Source of the DNA: Bacteroidia bacterium
GTDB taxonomy: Bacteria > Bacteroidota > Bacteroidia > B-17B0 > Aurantibacillaceae
NCBI GenBank assembly: GCA_014378485.1
Contig: JACMNO010000030.1
Span: 1-64,000 of the forward strand
Reading direction: 5' to 3'
DNA length: 64,000 nt
Of the stretch, positions 27,722 to 37,379 are shown piece after piece. Numbering within the stretch: position 1 is the stretch's first letter; each line of letters starts with the position of its first letter. Both the position numbers and the translations under genes were made by a program. The notes under the pieces were generated by a model. It was not told the DNA's origin, searched no databases, and was given only the letters and a program-made list of their open reading frames with translations.

Positions 27722-30700
27722 TTATTTTACAATAGAGATACTTCCTTTTTGAACGACATCTTTTCCATCTACTGTTGCTTTTAAATAGAAGGCAAAAGCA
27801 GCAGGGTCTAGTTTTTTGCCATTAAACGTTCCATCCCAGCCAAAAGCAGGGTCGTTTGACACAAAGACTTTTTCGCCCCACCGGTCGAAGATCACGAATT
27901 CCATATTTTTAATGCAATTACCCATCACAAAAAGCATATCATTCTGACCATCATCATTAGGTGAAAAGGCGCTTGGAATAAATAATTCCCCGCATTTAAT
28001 ATCAACAAATATGGTTACTGTATCAACTCCTGTGCATCCTCCAGAAGATGCAGTTACCGTGTATGTAGTAGTGATTGTTGGAGAAGCAATGGATGAAACA
28101 CAGGTTGAACAACTGAGAGAAACGGATGGCGACCACACAACTGTTGAGCCACTTGGCACGTTAGCTGTTATTCCTGTACTTTCCCCGGAATATATTGTTG
28201 TACTTCCTCCTGCATTAACTCCAAGAGTACCGGATGAGCTTACTACACAAATGGAAGATACTGAACAACTACTCGCATCAGTTACAACAACGCTGTAAAC
28301 CCCGGCAGATAAACCGCCGACTGTGGCATTATTACTATTGACGCTCCATAATATGCTTAATGCTCCGTTTCCACCTGTGGCAAGCACAGTTGCTGTACCA
28401 TCAAATGCTCCGCAGGAAGCGGGTGTTGTAGTTAATGAAAGATTGATCGCAGCCGGTTGAGATATACTAACAGTTATCGTATTGACACATGATGTACCAT
28501 ACCCTACAAATACTGTATAAACTCCCGCACTTAGCCCTGAAGCACTGGTTGCATTCCCACCTAATGGTGACCATGTATAGGTGAATGGACCGCCCGGGCC
28601 AGAAGCATTAATAGCAGCAGCACCATTGGATGCTCCATTACAATTTAAATTAGTTTGTGACGAAATTGATAAGGTTGGCCCGCCGGCTGAACTATTAATT
28701 GTAGTTACTGAGGTGGTTTGACAACCTTTTGAATCCGTTACGGTTACAGAATAATTTCCCGCTGAGAGATTAGATATAGTTGTAGCACTTCCGCCGGGAG
28801 AACTCCAGCTATAAGTGTAAGATGGTGTTCCTCCGCCGGCATTGACTGTCGCACTTCCTACACTGGTTCCACAACCTGTAGGCGAATTTGAAATAAGTGC
28901 TGAAAGTCCTACCGTTGGTTGAGTGATAGATAATGTTCCTGAGCCAATGCAAGCCGCGGAGTTACTTGCATTAATTGTATAGACGCCGGCCGCTAAAGCG
29001 GAGTTACTTGCTCCGGATAAATTTCCCGGCATCCATGTATAAGTAAAAGGGCCGGTTCCACCACTTGCGTTAACTGTTGCAGTTCCAGTAGAGGCACCAA
29101 AACAATTGACGTTGGTTTGAGAAACAATCGACAATGTTGGTCCGCTTGTGGAATTGAGCGTTAGTGAAAGTGTTAATGAACAGCCTTTCGTATCCGTAAT
29201 GAGAACTGAATTCATTCCTGAAGCGAGGTTGGATGCAGAAGAGGCCGATCCTCCATTTGGACCCCAACTGTAAGTATATGGCCCGGTTCCACCACTTGGC
29301 GTAACAGATGCACTTCCATTACTTGCGCCACAACCCCCTGCTATTGTATTAGAGAAGACTCCACTCAGGGAAGCAACTGGCTGTGTGATCAATACTGTTC
29401 CGGAGCCTGCACATAAACTGCCATCTGTTACATTGATTGTATATGTTCCTGCGCTTAACGCCGATTGACCGGCTCCTGATAAATTCCCGGGAGACCAGGT
29501 ATAAGAATAAGGGCCTGTTCCTCCACCGGCATTTACTGTTGCAGTTCCAGTGTTTGCGCCAAAGCAGTTCACGTTTGTTTGTGAAGTGACGGAAAGTGTT
29601 GGTCCACCTGCAGTGGTGATATTAGCAACTGCTGTTACTGTACAACCTTTTGAGTCAGTAACGGTTACTGTATTACCTCCGGAAGCTAAGTTTGAAACTC
29701 CTGCGGTTGTGCCACCCGATGGAACCCAGCTAAAGGTATATGAAGGAGTTCCGCCGCTTGCAGTAACTGTTGCGCCGCCTGTACTTGCCCCGCAACCTGC
29801 TGCCGAAGTAGCAGAGATGACCGCAGATGCAGCAGCCGTTGGCTGGGTAATGGACAATGTCCCAGAACCAACACAGCTATTCCCATCCGACACGTTAATG
29901 GTATAAATACCTGCTGATAAAGTTGTCTGGCTGGCACCTGTTAAATTTCCGGGAGTCCAGGTGTATGAATATGGCCCGGTTCCACCGCTACCGTTTACAG
30001 TAGCGGTTCCCGTACTGGCACCAAAACAATTCACATTAGTTTGTGATGTAACAGAAAGGGTTGGCCCACCTGTGGAAGTAATATTAGCTACTGCTGTTGC
30101 TATACATCCCGTGGCATCAGTTACCGTGACCGTATTATTTCCTGCATTCAGGCCTGTCACACCTGCTGTTGAACCGCCGCTTGGCGACCAGCTATAATTA
30201 TAACCTGGTGTTCCACCATTGGCTGTTACTGTTGCTCCACCTGTTCCTCCTGCTCCTCCGGCAGTGGTTAAAGTAATATCATCAACGGCGAAGGAAGGAT
30301 CTGTCCCAACTCCATCATCATTATTTACCCAGCGGAAGCCGATTTTTACGTTTGGATTATTATTTGCCGAGGCAGGTAATGAAATGTTATAGGCGGTCCA
30401 AAGTGCCTGAAGAGAACCATTACAGGTTGCGCCTCCGCAACAAAGAGTTTTCGATAGATTAAAAAGCGGAGCCCACACAGTACCATTGAAATAAAATAAA
30501 GAAGCGTCATCGTTGGCGGCATCACCAAATTCAAGATAATTGAAGTTAAGAGTAATATTAGATTGTCCTGCACAATTAATAGAAGGTGACTCAGCCCGCC
30601 TATCAGTTGCAACGCAAAAGAAAGTGCCACAAGCGCCACCTGCATTATAAGCTGCGCCATTGTCAGCCGTTAATCCTAATATTGGTGCTGCTACATTACC

Positions 30701-33700
30701 AACATGCAAAGAACGGTCACTCCCACAAGCTGCGCCACATGTGCCGGCTGCATTTCCGTTTTCCATAGCACTCACAAAAAATTCATTTGCTTCAGGATCA
30801 TTTGTTCCCATAGCAGTTGTGGCCCACGCTCCGTTTGTACCTGTATAAGCTGAGGCCAGGTTACCCTGGTTACACCCTGCTCCAAAATCTTCTGTCCAAA
30901 ATACAACAGTGGTAGTTCCGCTGCCACAGCTCGCTGCAGTTGTCGCAGTAATAATAGCAGATACTGCTGAGGTTGGTTGTGTGATAGTTAGTGTTCCTGA
31001 ACCCGCACAAAGGTTAACGTCCTTAACGTTTATCGTATAAGTTCCGGCACCTAAAGTTGTTTGGCTTGCACCTGTTAAATTTCCGGGAGTCCAGGTGTAT
31101 GAATATGGTCCTGTTCCTCCACTTGCATTAACAGTGGCAGTTCCTGTGTTTGCACCAAAGCAATTCACATTGGTTTGCGATGTCACAGAAAGAGCTGGCC
31201 CGCCGGATGTTGAAATATTAGCAACCGCTGTTATAAAACAGCCTTTGTTATCTGTAACTGTTACTGTATTATTTCCCGCACTTAAATTTGAAACACCGGG
31301 CGTTGTACCGCCTGATGGCGCCCAGTTATAGGTATAACCAGCTGTTCCGCCGCTGGTTGTTACTGTAGCGCCTCCGGTACTAGAACCGCAACCTGCAGCT
31401 GTAGTAGAGGAAATCACCGCATTTAATGCAGAAGTTGGTTGTGTGATTGTTAAAATTCCTGTTCCTGTACATAAATTCGCATCTTTAATGGCTATGGTAT
31501 AGGTTCCCGCCGCTAAAGCTGATTGACTAGCTCCGTTTAAATTTCCGGGAGACCATGTATATGTATAAGGCCCAACGCCACCACTTGTGTTGACACTAGC
31601 GGTTCCCGTACTGGCACCAAAGCAGTTCACATTAGTTTGAGATGTAACTGCTAAGGTTAGTGTAGGACAAGCTGTTGTTGTACATGCCGGAATAGAAGCA
31701 AGCGTGTTAAACGTATACGTGATGCCGCTGGACAGATCCTTCACTTTTATAGGAAATACTGTGGAAGAAGGCGCAGCTACCGTAATCCCTGATGCTGTCC
31801 AGGTTGGAACAGTTACCCCTGGACATAAAAAAGAACAAGTTCCTCCAAAACAACCGCTACAATTAAGGGAAGTAGTTGTACTTGCCCAAGTGTAAGTGCT
31901 TGCCCCTCCAATAACAGTTAATGACCCTGAATTAATGCAAAGTGATACTGTTCCACAAGAAGAAACAGTTATGGTTGTTGTTCCAACACCGCAGGCCAAA
32001 CTATATGTGATCACATGTGAACCCACGCCGGCGGTGGCTGGATTAAATGTTCCGGTTGCACCATTTGTAATTCCGGTTCCACTCCATGCACCTCCTACAG
32101 TGGCTGCTGTTAAGTTAAAGGCCGAGGCAGTGGTGCAAACGTTAGTAGGTTGACAAATATTAGCATCGCAGCAGGTAAGTGATAAAGTACTTCCAGCCGT
32201 TAATGACGATATTAATTGTACATAACCCGTGCGGCTTGCCGTACCTGAATTTCCTGTTGATCCGCAGGCAATTACATCACCCCCGGCGCTCACATGAACA
32301 TCGTAAACATTAAATGGAACAGCAGCGGTTGCCAATTGAACTAAAGCAGGACTAAATTTAGTTACCGCATTGGTTGATCCCACATAAATGTTGCCGGCAG
32401 CATCGATATCTATACCGCTACAGCTTACCACTTTTTGACCAAGGCTTGTTGTAGCAGCTCCACCAGGTATAGCAACAGATGATATAATAGAAGCATTACC
32501 TAAAGAACGTTTAAATAAAGTAGTACCATTATGTGTATACACAAAGTTTATGTCGGCACGGATCGCCATGATCCCGGTATTGTCATTTCTATAATTTTCA
32601 CATTTATAAGAAAAGCCATGGGTGCTGGTTGTTTTGAATAAACCCGAACTGCTGCCACATGAGCTTAAATTTTGATTAATAAAACCTATGGAATCAAGTG
32701 TTAAAAAATAATATTTTCCATTCCCACAGGATGTTATCGATCTGACTTCCTGTATGCTTGGAGGGAATCCAAATGCGGATCCATAAGCAACTATTTTTGT
32801 AGTAAGCACAGCGCCGTTAGTTGTGTTGATGTCAAAAATGGCTCCTCTTAAATTATCTGTACCACCAACAATTAATTTTGTCTGATCGCAATTAAAAGCA
32901 ATGTTCCAGTATTCTAGCAATGAGCCCCCACCTACGCTCCATTGAAGCGCTCCAGCAGTATTTACTTTTTGGATGCCTGGAGATGTACCATTGGTCACAT
33001 AAGAATTTCCAACATTATCTGTGGCAAAAGTCCCAAGCCACGAAGTAGTATCATAAGGTGTATTATAGGTCCATTGAATGGCACCCGCGGAATTATATTT
33101 TAATAATTGTAATGGTGTTACGCCCCCTATGATATAAACATTACCGGCACCATCTCTTTCACATTCCCACACACAGTCCCAGTTGCTTGCAAAGGCAGGC
33201 GTTTGTGTCCACGGATCAATAACTACTGTTTTTGTATTGTCATAATTATCTAACTGGAAAGAAATCGTTTTTCCAGTTTTAATAAACGTTGAAGTAATCA
33301 CAGATGACGAATTCCCTTGGTAAAATGTTAAAGGTGCATGATCGATAATGTCGCCAAACTTGGTATCAATATATGCGTCGCCGTTGTTTTTTAAAGTCAC
33401 ATGGCTGTTGTAGACCATCTTCACTAAAGAAGGATCAGCTCCAGGATGGAGGGTAAGGGAATATTTTAAGCCGTCTTTTTCTGAGAACACATAGTCGATA
33501 TCAATATTTGGATAGATGTTTTTGTATGTGATTTTTTTAAAGCCTTTTATATTGGTTGCATTCTTATATTCTCCATTACTTTGTTTAAAATAATAACTGT
33601 GATAATCGGATGTTAACTCACTTGATTCTAATTCCACGTCTGAGCTCGCATTCTGCCATAGCATGGTTACCTGATCTGATTTTACTTTTAACTCATGTTC

Positions 33701-34057
33701 TTCCTTTTCGAAGCGGGCATGGGATTCAGGATCGTTAAATTCTTCACGGCGTTCTCTTTCCATTTCACGCTCGTCTTTCTTTTTTTTAGTGGATTCCAGA
33801 AAGGAATAGCTAATTCCTTTTTTAGTGAAATATATTTTGGTGCCTCCGTGATCTACTGCAAAGAGCACTTCAGATGGATTTCCGAATGAAGCGGGAATAA
33901 TGAACTGCCCTTTGTTTTCAATAAAGGATTTCTGATATTCAAACTTTTTGGCCCAGGATGAACTGCTATTGCTGACTCCTTGGGCAATTAATAATACAGG
34001 GTTTAAAAACAATGCACCAAGAATAATTGATGAAAAATAACGTAAAATTGAATTCAT
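27722..34057 (-). CDS. Giant SprB-repeat adhesin-like protein with T9SS type B sorting domain
   Basis: The 2111-residue protein has a signal peptide and an N-terminal DUF7948-like domain (FIENKGQFIIP; IDIDYVFSEKDGLKYSLTLH, to about 290) that carries a very charged loop of about 40 residues (KKKKDEREMERERREEF). A propeller-like region with SBBP-type repeats runs to about 650. Twelve SprB-like repeats at about 800-1945 form six A/B pairs (A: SQTNVNCFGASTGTATVN; B: GCGASTGGATVTASGGTP). Repeat B2 is split by a roughly 220-residue Cys-rich jelly-roll-like domain (about 1047-1270). The C-terminal 90 residues are a CHU_C domain (IPSAFSPNDDGQND, FDRWGEKVF, GWDG). SprB of Flavobacterium is a mobile surface adhesin for gliding; this could be a similar surface filament. 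Its PorP/SprF partner follows by 12 bases. Confidence 0.88.
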   Translation of the reverse strand: MNSILRYFSSIILGALFLNPVLLIAQGVSNSSSSWAKKFEYQKSFIENKGQFIIPASFGNPSEVLFAVDHGGTKIYFTKKGISYSFLESTKKKKDEREMERERREEFNDPESHARFEKEEHELKVKSDQVTMLWQNASSDVELESSELTSDYHSYYFKQSNGEYKNATNIKGFKKITYKNIYPNIDIDYVFSEKDGLKYSLTLHPGADPSLVKMVYNSHVTLKNNGDAYIDTKFGDIIDHAPLTFYQGNSSSVITSTFIKTGKTISFQLDNYDNTKTVVIDPWTQTPAFASNWDCVWECERDGAGNVYIIGGVTPLQLLKYNSAGAIQWTYNTPYDTTSWLGTFATDNVGNSYVTNGTSPGIQKVNTAGALQWSVGGGSLLEYWNIAFNCDQTKLIVGGTDNLRGAIFDINTTNGAVLTTKIVAYGSAFGFPPSIQEVRSITSCGNGKYYFLTLDSIGFINQNLSSCGSSSGLFKTTSTHGFSYKCENYRNDNTGIMAIRADINFVYTHNGTTLFKRSLGNASIISSVAIPGGAATTSLGQKVVSCSGIDIDAAGNIYVGSTNAVTKFSPALVQLATAAVPFNVYDVHVSAGGDVIACGSTGNSGTASRTGYVQLISSLTAGSTLSLTCCDANICQPTNVCTTASAFNLTAATVGGAWSGTGITNGATGTFNPATAGVGSHVITYSLACGVGTTTITVSSCGTVSLCINSGSLTVIGGASTYTWASTTTSLNCSGCFGGTCSFLCPGVTVPTWTASGITVAAPSSTVFPIKVKDLSSGITYTFNTLASIPACTTTACPTLTLAVTSQTNVNCFGASTGTASVNTSGGVGPYTYTWSPGNLNGASQSALAAGTYTIAIKDANLCTGTGILTITQPTSALNAVISSTTAAGCGSSTGGATVTTSGGTAGYTYNWAPSGGTTPGVSNLSAGNNTVTVTDNKGCFITAVANISTSGGPALSVTSQTNVNCFGANTGTATVNASGGTGPYSYTWTPGNLTGASQTTLGAGTYTINVKDVNLCAGSGTLTITQPTSAVSAIITATTAASCGSGTTTVVFWTEDFGAGCNQGNLASAYTGTNGAWATTAMGTNDPEANEFFVSAMENGNAAGTCGAACGSDRSLHVGNVAAPILGLTADNGAAYNAGGACGTFFCVATDRRAESPSINCAGQSNITLNFNYLEFGDAANDDASLFYFNGTVWAPLFNLSKTLCCGGATCNGSLQALWTAYNISLPASANNNPNVKIGFRWVNNDDGVGTDPSFAVDDITLTTAGGAGGTGGATVTANGGTPGYNYSWSPSGGSTAGVTGLNAGNNTVTVTDATGCIATAVANITSTGGPTLSVTSQTNVNCFGASTGTATVNGSGGTGPYSYTWTPGNLTGASQTTLSAGIYTINVSDGNSCVGSGTLSITQPTAAASAVISATSAAGCGASTGGATVTASGGTPSYTFSWVPSGGTTAGVSNLASGGNTVTVTDSKGCTVTAVANITTAGGPTLSVTSQTNVNCFGANTGTATVNAGGGTGPYSYTWSPGNLSGAGQSALSAGTYTINVTDGSLCAGSGTVLITQPVASLSGVFSNTIAGGCGASNGSASVTPSGGTGPYTYSWGPNGGSASSASNLASGMNSVLITDTKGCSLTLSLTLNSTSGPTLSIVSQTNVNCFGASTGTATVNASGGTGPFTYTWMPGNLSGASNSALAAGVYTINASNSAACIGSGTLSITQPTVGLSALISNSPTGCGTSVGSATVNAGGGTPSYTYSWSSPGGSATTISNLSAGNYSVTVTDSKGCQTTSVTTINSSAGGPTLSISSQTNLNCNGASNGAAAINASGPGGPFTYTWSPLGGNATSASGLSAGVYTVFVGYGTSCVNTITVSISQPAAINLSLTTTPASCGAFDGTATVLATGGNGALSILWSVNSNNATVGGLSAGVYSVVVTDASSCSVSSICVVSSSGTLGVNAGGSTTIYSGESTGITANVPSGSTVVWSPSVSLSCSTCVSSIASPTITTTYTVTASSGGCTGVDTVTIFVDIKCGELFIPSAFSPNDDGQNDMLFVMGNCIKNMEFVIFDRWGEKVFVSNDPAFGWDGTFNGKKLDPAAFAFYLKATVDGKDVVQKGSISIVK
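28225..31660 (-). repeat. Tandem SprB-repeat array (six two-unit modules)
   Basis: Inside the giant gene, six modules each encode an A unit (about 80 residues, beginning LSVTSQTNVNCFG and ending ITQP) and a B unit (about 75 residues, with GGATV and VTDSKGC). Modules 1-5 are strongly alike even at nucleotide level, for example the recurring coding of GGTGPYSYTW; module 6 has diverged. This pattern suggests expansion by recombination between modules. The regular order is interrupted only by the nested domain at about 30246-30916. Confidence 0.85.
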
Positions 34058-34114
34058 GCTATAAAAGTTAAAATTAGACTAAAAACAAAGATCAAAAAAT
34101 TCCTATCGGAAACT

Positions 34115-34132
34115 TAGGGGGCTGACCCCTTA
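34115..34132 (-). other. GC-rich hairpin in the leader of the SprB-like operon
   Basis: AGGGG and CCCCT pair around a short loop about 60 bases upstream of the giant gene's ATG. It stands out from the A/T-rich flanks. On the minus strand it is followed by a small TTCC-GATA-GGAA hairpin and a TTTTTT run. It may be a leader structure or attenuator, or chance. The rest of the 260-base gap holds the TonB-receptor terminator and nothing else I can call. Confidence 0.25.
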
Positions 34133-34270
34133 ATTAAACATATTCAGGACGTAAAACAGCGATTAAAACTTTTGAGTTTATTAAGCTGTTGCAAAAGTTC
34201 GTAATTATAAATGAGATATGCAAAAAAAAGAAGATAAATCAGGAAATCTCATCCAAATTAGTACAAAATA

Positions 34271-34297
34271 AAAAATGCACCACATGGGTGCATTTTT
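34271..34297 (-). terminator. Rho-independent terminator of the TonB-dependent receptor gene
   Basis: 11-bp arms AAAAATGCACC/GGTGCATTTTT around a 5-base loop, with a U-run (TTTTTTATTTTG) on the minus strand, 20 bases after the receptor stop codon. Confidence 0.85.
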
Positions 34298-34317
34298 AAC
34301 TTACACATAAACAAAAA

Positions 34318-36735
34318 TTACATTTTGTACCTCAGGCTCACAATCACGTTTCTTCCGGCAGCATTGATGCCACTTGCAAAAACACGGTAACGATTGTCAG
34401 TTATGTTTTCGCATGCTAGATTTAAACGTAATGCCTTTGTTAAATTAACTCCTAGCCTGATATTTAAAGTAAACCAACCGGGCATATAACCCAATACTTT
34501 ATCAGCGGAATATGCCGCATTATCTTCTCCGCTTGGACTATAATCATTTGTTGCTTTTTTACCATTATAACGTACAAAAAATTCGCCATCAACGCTTTTA
34601 CCTTTATATAGTATACTGGTTTGTCCAAACAATGGAGCGATGTGATCTAATGGAACAACTGTGTCGTTTTTAGCATCAATATAACGCCCATAGGTATAAT
34701 TCAGTACACTTTTAAAAGACACATTAGAATTAAAATCAAATTGCACACCGCCGTTTAAACCATATATATAGGCTCGGTCAACGTTTTGAGTTGCCTGTAC
34801 CTTGCTTTTTGTGCCATTATACATGGCCGAATCATTACCGTTTAATTTAAAATCTTTAATCACAAGGGCATTGGTTAAGTTGGTATAATAACCAGTCAGG
34901 TCAAACTTATAACGACCCTGAACCACTTTACTTAAGTTCAGTTCAAAATTATAGGTGTATTCAGGTTTTAACTCTGGGTTTGGTACTATGACAGTGCTTC
35001 CTGAGCTTTCAAAAACTTTACTCATATCATCTACATTTGGAGAACGAAAGCCGGTACTGGTTAACAGACTTACTTTATAATCATCCTCAGACTTCCATGT
35101 AAAACCTAAATTACCTGTAAGCGCCTGATTTTTTTGCTGCGCTTTGGTAAATGGAAACTTATAGAAGGTAGTATCCTTAAAGTTACAGGTTAAGTTTGTG
35201 TTTGTAAAACGCAGACCATCTGTTATTATAAAATTTTTATTTACTTCCCAGGCATGTGAAAGGTAAATAGCTGTTGTTGACATTTTACTGCCGCCATCTG
35301 CGTAGCGGGTGTCAGCAGGTAGCTCTGCGTTGGTATTAATGTCTTTAAATTTCGCTACTGAATTCACATTATTATTTGTAATTTCCAGACCATAACGTAG
35401 TTCGTGTTTTTCCGCCAGTACTTTATAAATATCTATGTTGGCAGATAGAACGGCAACGTCTTCCATTTGTATTTTTCGGTTTGTATTTTGAAACCTGCGC
35501 GTAATGCGTTCCTGATTGATTTTTTGATAGGCCAAAATAACCTTTATGTTATCAGAAACTATTGTTTTTTTATCAAAATTTAGTGTATAGGCAGCTAGCA
35601 AACGGTTTTGCGGACCATAACCGTTTTCTGCAAATTTTAATTTACCCCCAGAATAATCTCCCGCCAATCTATCATATCTTGGTACGAAGGAGGAAGTGCT
35701 GAGTTGAAAATTTAAATTATGCGTTAAGTGTTCGCCGGTTTTAATCATAAAGCGCTGCATAAGATCTATTTGTTTATAAGCAGTACCAGTTTGCAGGTTA
35801 TTATTATTTGTTTTAACCATGCTATCACGGTTATCAAAACGTTTTACGTAATAGTTTCTATCCCATGTGTTTGTATAGCCTGATAATTTTGTGGAACCAC
35901 TCATTAAATCACCAAAATCTGAGAATGTAATATTAGTAAGTGAAGCGAATCTCTTCCAACCTAAATTAAAATCAAGGTGCCCTGTTTTTTCCTGAGCAGC
36001 TGAAGCAAACCTTAAAAGACTGTTTGCTTTTACCAGCATTTTATCATCAGGGCTGAACTGTGCATTTTTGGTATAAAAGTGCATAACACCGCCCAACGCA
36101 TCGCTCCCATAAATGGTAGAAGAAGGACCAAAAAGAACTTCAGCACGTTCCAACATGTTGGGGTCAATTGTCATAACGTCCTGCAAGTGTCCTCCACGGT
36201 AAATAGCATTGTTCATTCGTACACCGTCCACAACCAAAAGCACTTTATTTGCTTCAAAGCCCCTTAATCCTGGACTTCCACCGCCTGCCTGACTTTTTTG
36301 AAGAAATACTTGACCGGTGTTTTGCAATAGGTCGCCACTGGTAGCAGGGTTGGAAAATTCAATATCCTTTTGTTTAATAATTGCAATTTGGTAAGGAACA
36401 TCAATTTTAGATTCGGCCTTGCGATTCGCTGAAAAGATAACTTCATCTAAATTTACAGTCTTAGCTGTCAAATCAACTGAAGCATCATTGCCTTCGAAGA
36501 TCATTACTTTTTGGGTAGCATACCCAAATTGGTAAATAAAGAGTGAATCTTCTTTTTGCAAGGAAGAAACAACCGCTTTCCCTTTTATATCTGTTTTGAC
36601 CTGCATGTTGTTCTTATCCAGGATCACTACATCGGGTAACGGTTCTCGAGAAGATTTATCCCTAATGGTTATTGTTTGTGCCTGCGATAATAAGGATAGC
36701 CCGATGAACAAAATAAGTAGATTGTTTTTTTTCAT
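34318..36735 (-). CDS. TonB-dependent outer-membrane receptor, heme/hemoglobin type
   Basis: Signal peptide (LLILFIGLSLLSQAQ), then a carboxypeptidase-regulatory-like domain (about 20-100), a plug domain (about 110-220) and a 22-strand-type barrel ending NVIVSLRYKM. The plug carries LRGFEANKVLLVVDGVRMNN, AIYRGGHLQDVMTIDP and LFGPSSTIYGSDALGGVMHF, which closely follow the hemoglobin/transferrin/lactoferrin receptor branch such as HmuR. Heme-iron uptake is therefore the leading idea, but related receptors take up other metals or cobalamin, and I see no HmuY-like hemophore. A small membrane-anchored protein gene lies 91 bases upstream on the same strand. The transcript ends at the hairpin 34271-34297. 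Confidence 0.9.
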   Translation of the reverse strand: MKKNNLLILFIGLSLLSQAQTITIRDKSSREPLPDVVILDKNNMQVKTDIKGKAVVSSLQKEDSLFIYQFGYATQKVMIFEGNDASVDLTAKTVNLDEVIFSANRKAESKIDVPYQIAIIKQKDIEFSNPATSGDLLQNTGQVFLQKSQAGGGSPGLRGFEANKVLLVVDGVRMNNAIYRGGHLQDVMTIDPNMLERAEVLFGPSSTIYGSDALGGVMHFYTKNAQFSPDDKMLVKANSLLRFASAAQEKTGHLDFNLGWKRFASLTNITFSDFGDLMSGSTKLSGYTNTWDRNYYVKRFDNRDSMVKTNNNNLQTGTAYKQIDLMQRFMIKTGEHLTHNLNFQLSTSSFVPRYDRLAGDYSGGKLKFAENGYGPQNRLLAAYTLNFDKKTIVSDNIKVILAYQKINQERITRRFQNTNRKIQMEDVAVLSANIDIYKVLAEKHELRYGLEITNNNVNSVAKFKDINTNAELPADTRYADGGSKMSTTAIYLSHAWEVNKNFIITDGLRFTNTNLTCNFKDTTFYKFPFTKAQQKNQALTGNLGFTWKSEDDYKVSLLTSTGFRSPNVDDMSKVFESSGSTVIVPNPELKPEYTYNFELNLSKVVQGRYKFDLTGYYTNLTNALVIKDFKLNGNDSAMYNGTKSKVQATQNVDRAYIYGLNGGVQFDFNSNVSFKSVLNYTYGRYIDAKNDTVVPLDHIAPLFGQTSILYKGKSVDGEFFVRYNGKKATNDYSPSGEDNAAYSADKVLGYMPGWFTLNIRLGVNLTKALRLNLACENITDNRYRVFASGINAAGRNVIVSLRYKM

Positions 36736-36826
36736 AGAATTTTATATAATAAATATTAATAAATATCAGCATGATTACAAGGAAAATTTAGTCCTGGCAT
36801 GCAATGGGAAATAAATAAAAAGAAAA

Positions 36827-37369
36827 TTATAGTGTAAAGTCTGGCGGGGGAGTTTCCTGTGCAAGAAAAACTGTAGATATTAGAAATGAATCTGTATAAT
36901 AGGATTGAGGGCGGAGAAAGCAAGTTATACCAAGATCAAAATCTGCTTGACATATAACGCACTTTAGAGAAAAAAAACTCTTTAAGTTATGAAAAGGATT
37001 TTTGGAAGACTCACGAGTATTTATATTAAACAGTTCGGCAAATTGTTTTTTTAGTGATGTTTCCTGTGTATCAGAAACGGCTACCAGGGCTATTTTTAAG
37101 CCTCTATTTTCAATTCTTATGATATCATATAAAACCCCTTTATATATAACTTCTCTATTTTCATCTTCCCATATTATATTGCATGAGTTGGTATATAATT
37201 CGCTCGGATTGATTAGGAGAACAGCAGTTGATATTTTTTTCTGATTAGCAAAAGTAAACGATTTAAATTCTTTTTTATAAGAATTAAGATAACATTTGTG
37301 AATTAGGTAACCAGCCGCAGAAAACACGGTAATTAAGATAAAACAACATATGATACTTATTTTTTTCAA
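36827..37369 (-). CDS. Small membrane-anchored protein upstream of the TonB receptor, function unknown
   Basis: The start codon is TTG (37369): TTG AAA AAA ATA AGT gives MKKISIICCFILITVFSAAG, a clear hydrophobic signal or anchor, and no ATG is available nearby. The 180-residue product has Cys residues at the anchor (ICC, HKC), in the middle (SCN) and a CVIC pair near residue 137, and ends QETPPPDFTL. I do not recognise a family. Small proteins like this sit before metal or heme TonB receptors in other Bacteroidota, and the Cys content would suit metal or heme handling, but this is inference from position. A 24-base palindrome lies just upstream. Confidence 0.6.
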   Translation of the reverse strand: MKKISIICCFILITVFSAAGYLIHKCYLNSYKKEFKSFTFANQKKISTAVLLINPSELYTNSCNIIWEDENREVIYKGVLYDIIRIENRGLKIALVAVSDTQETSLKKQFAELFNINTRESSKNPFHNLKSFFSLKCVICQADFDLGITCFLRPQSYYTDSFLISTVFLAQETPPPDFTL

Positions 37370-37379
37370 GGCTTAGATT

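Noticed and set aside
28225-31660. Regular repeats that might suggest a CRISPR or satellite array.
   Set aside because: Repeat units are about 230 bases, in frame and protein-coding; no short direct repeats with unique spacers were seen anywhere in the window.
29550-32153. Several plus-strand ORFs of 63-118 codons over the SprB-repeat region.
   Set aside because: They are antisense shadows of the repeats, with the same pattern in each copy.
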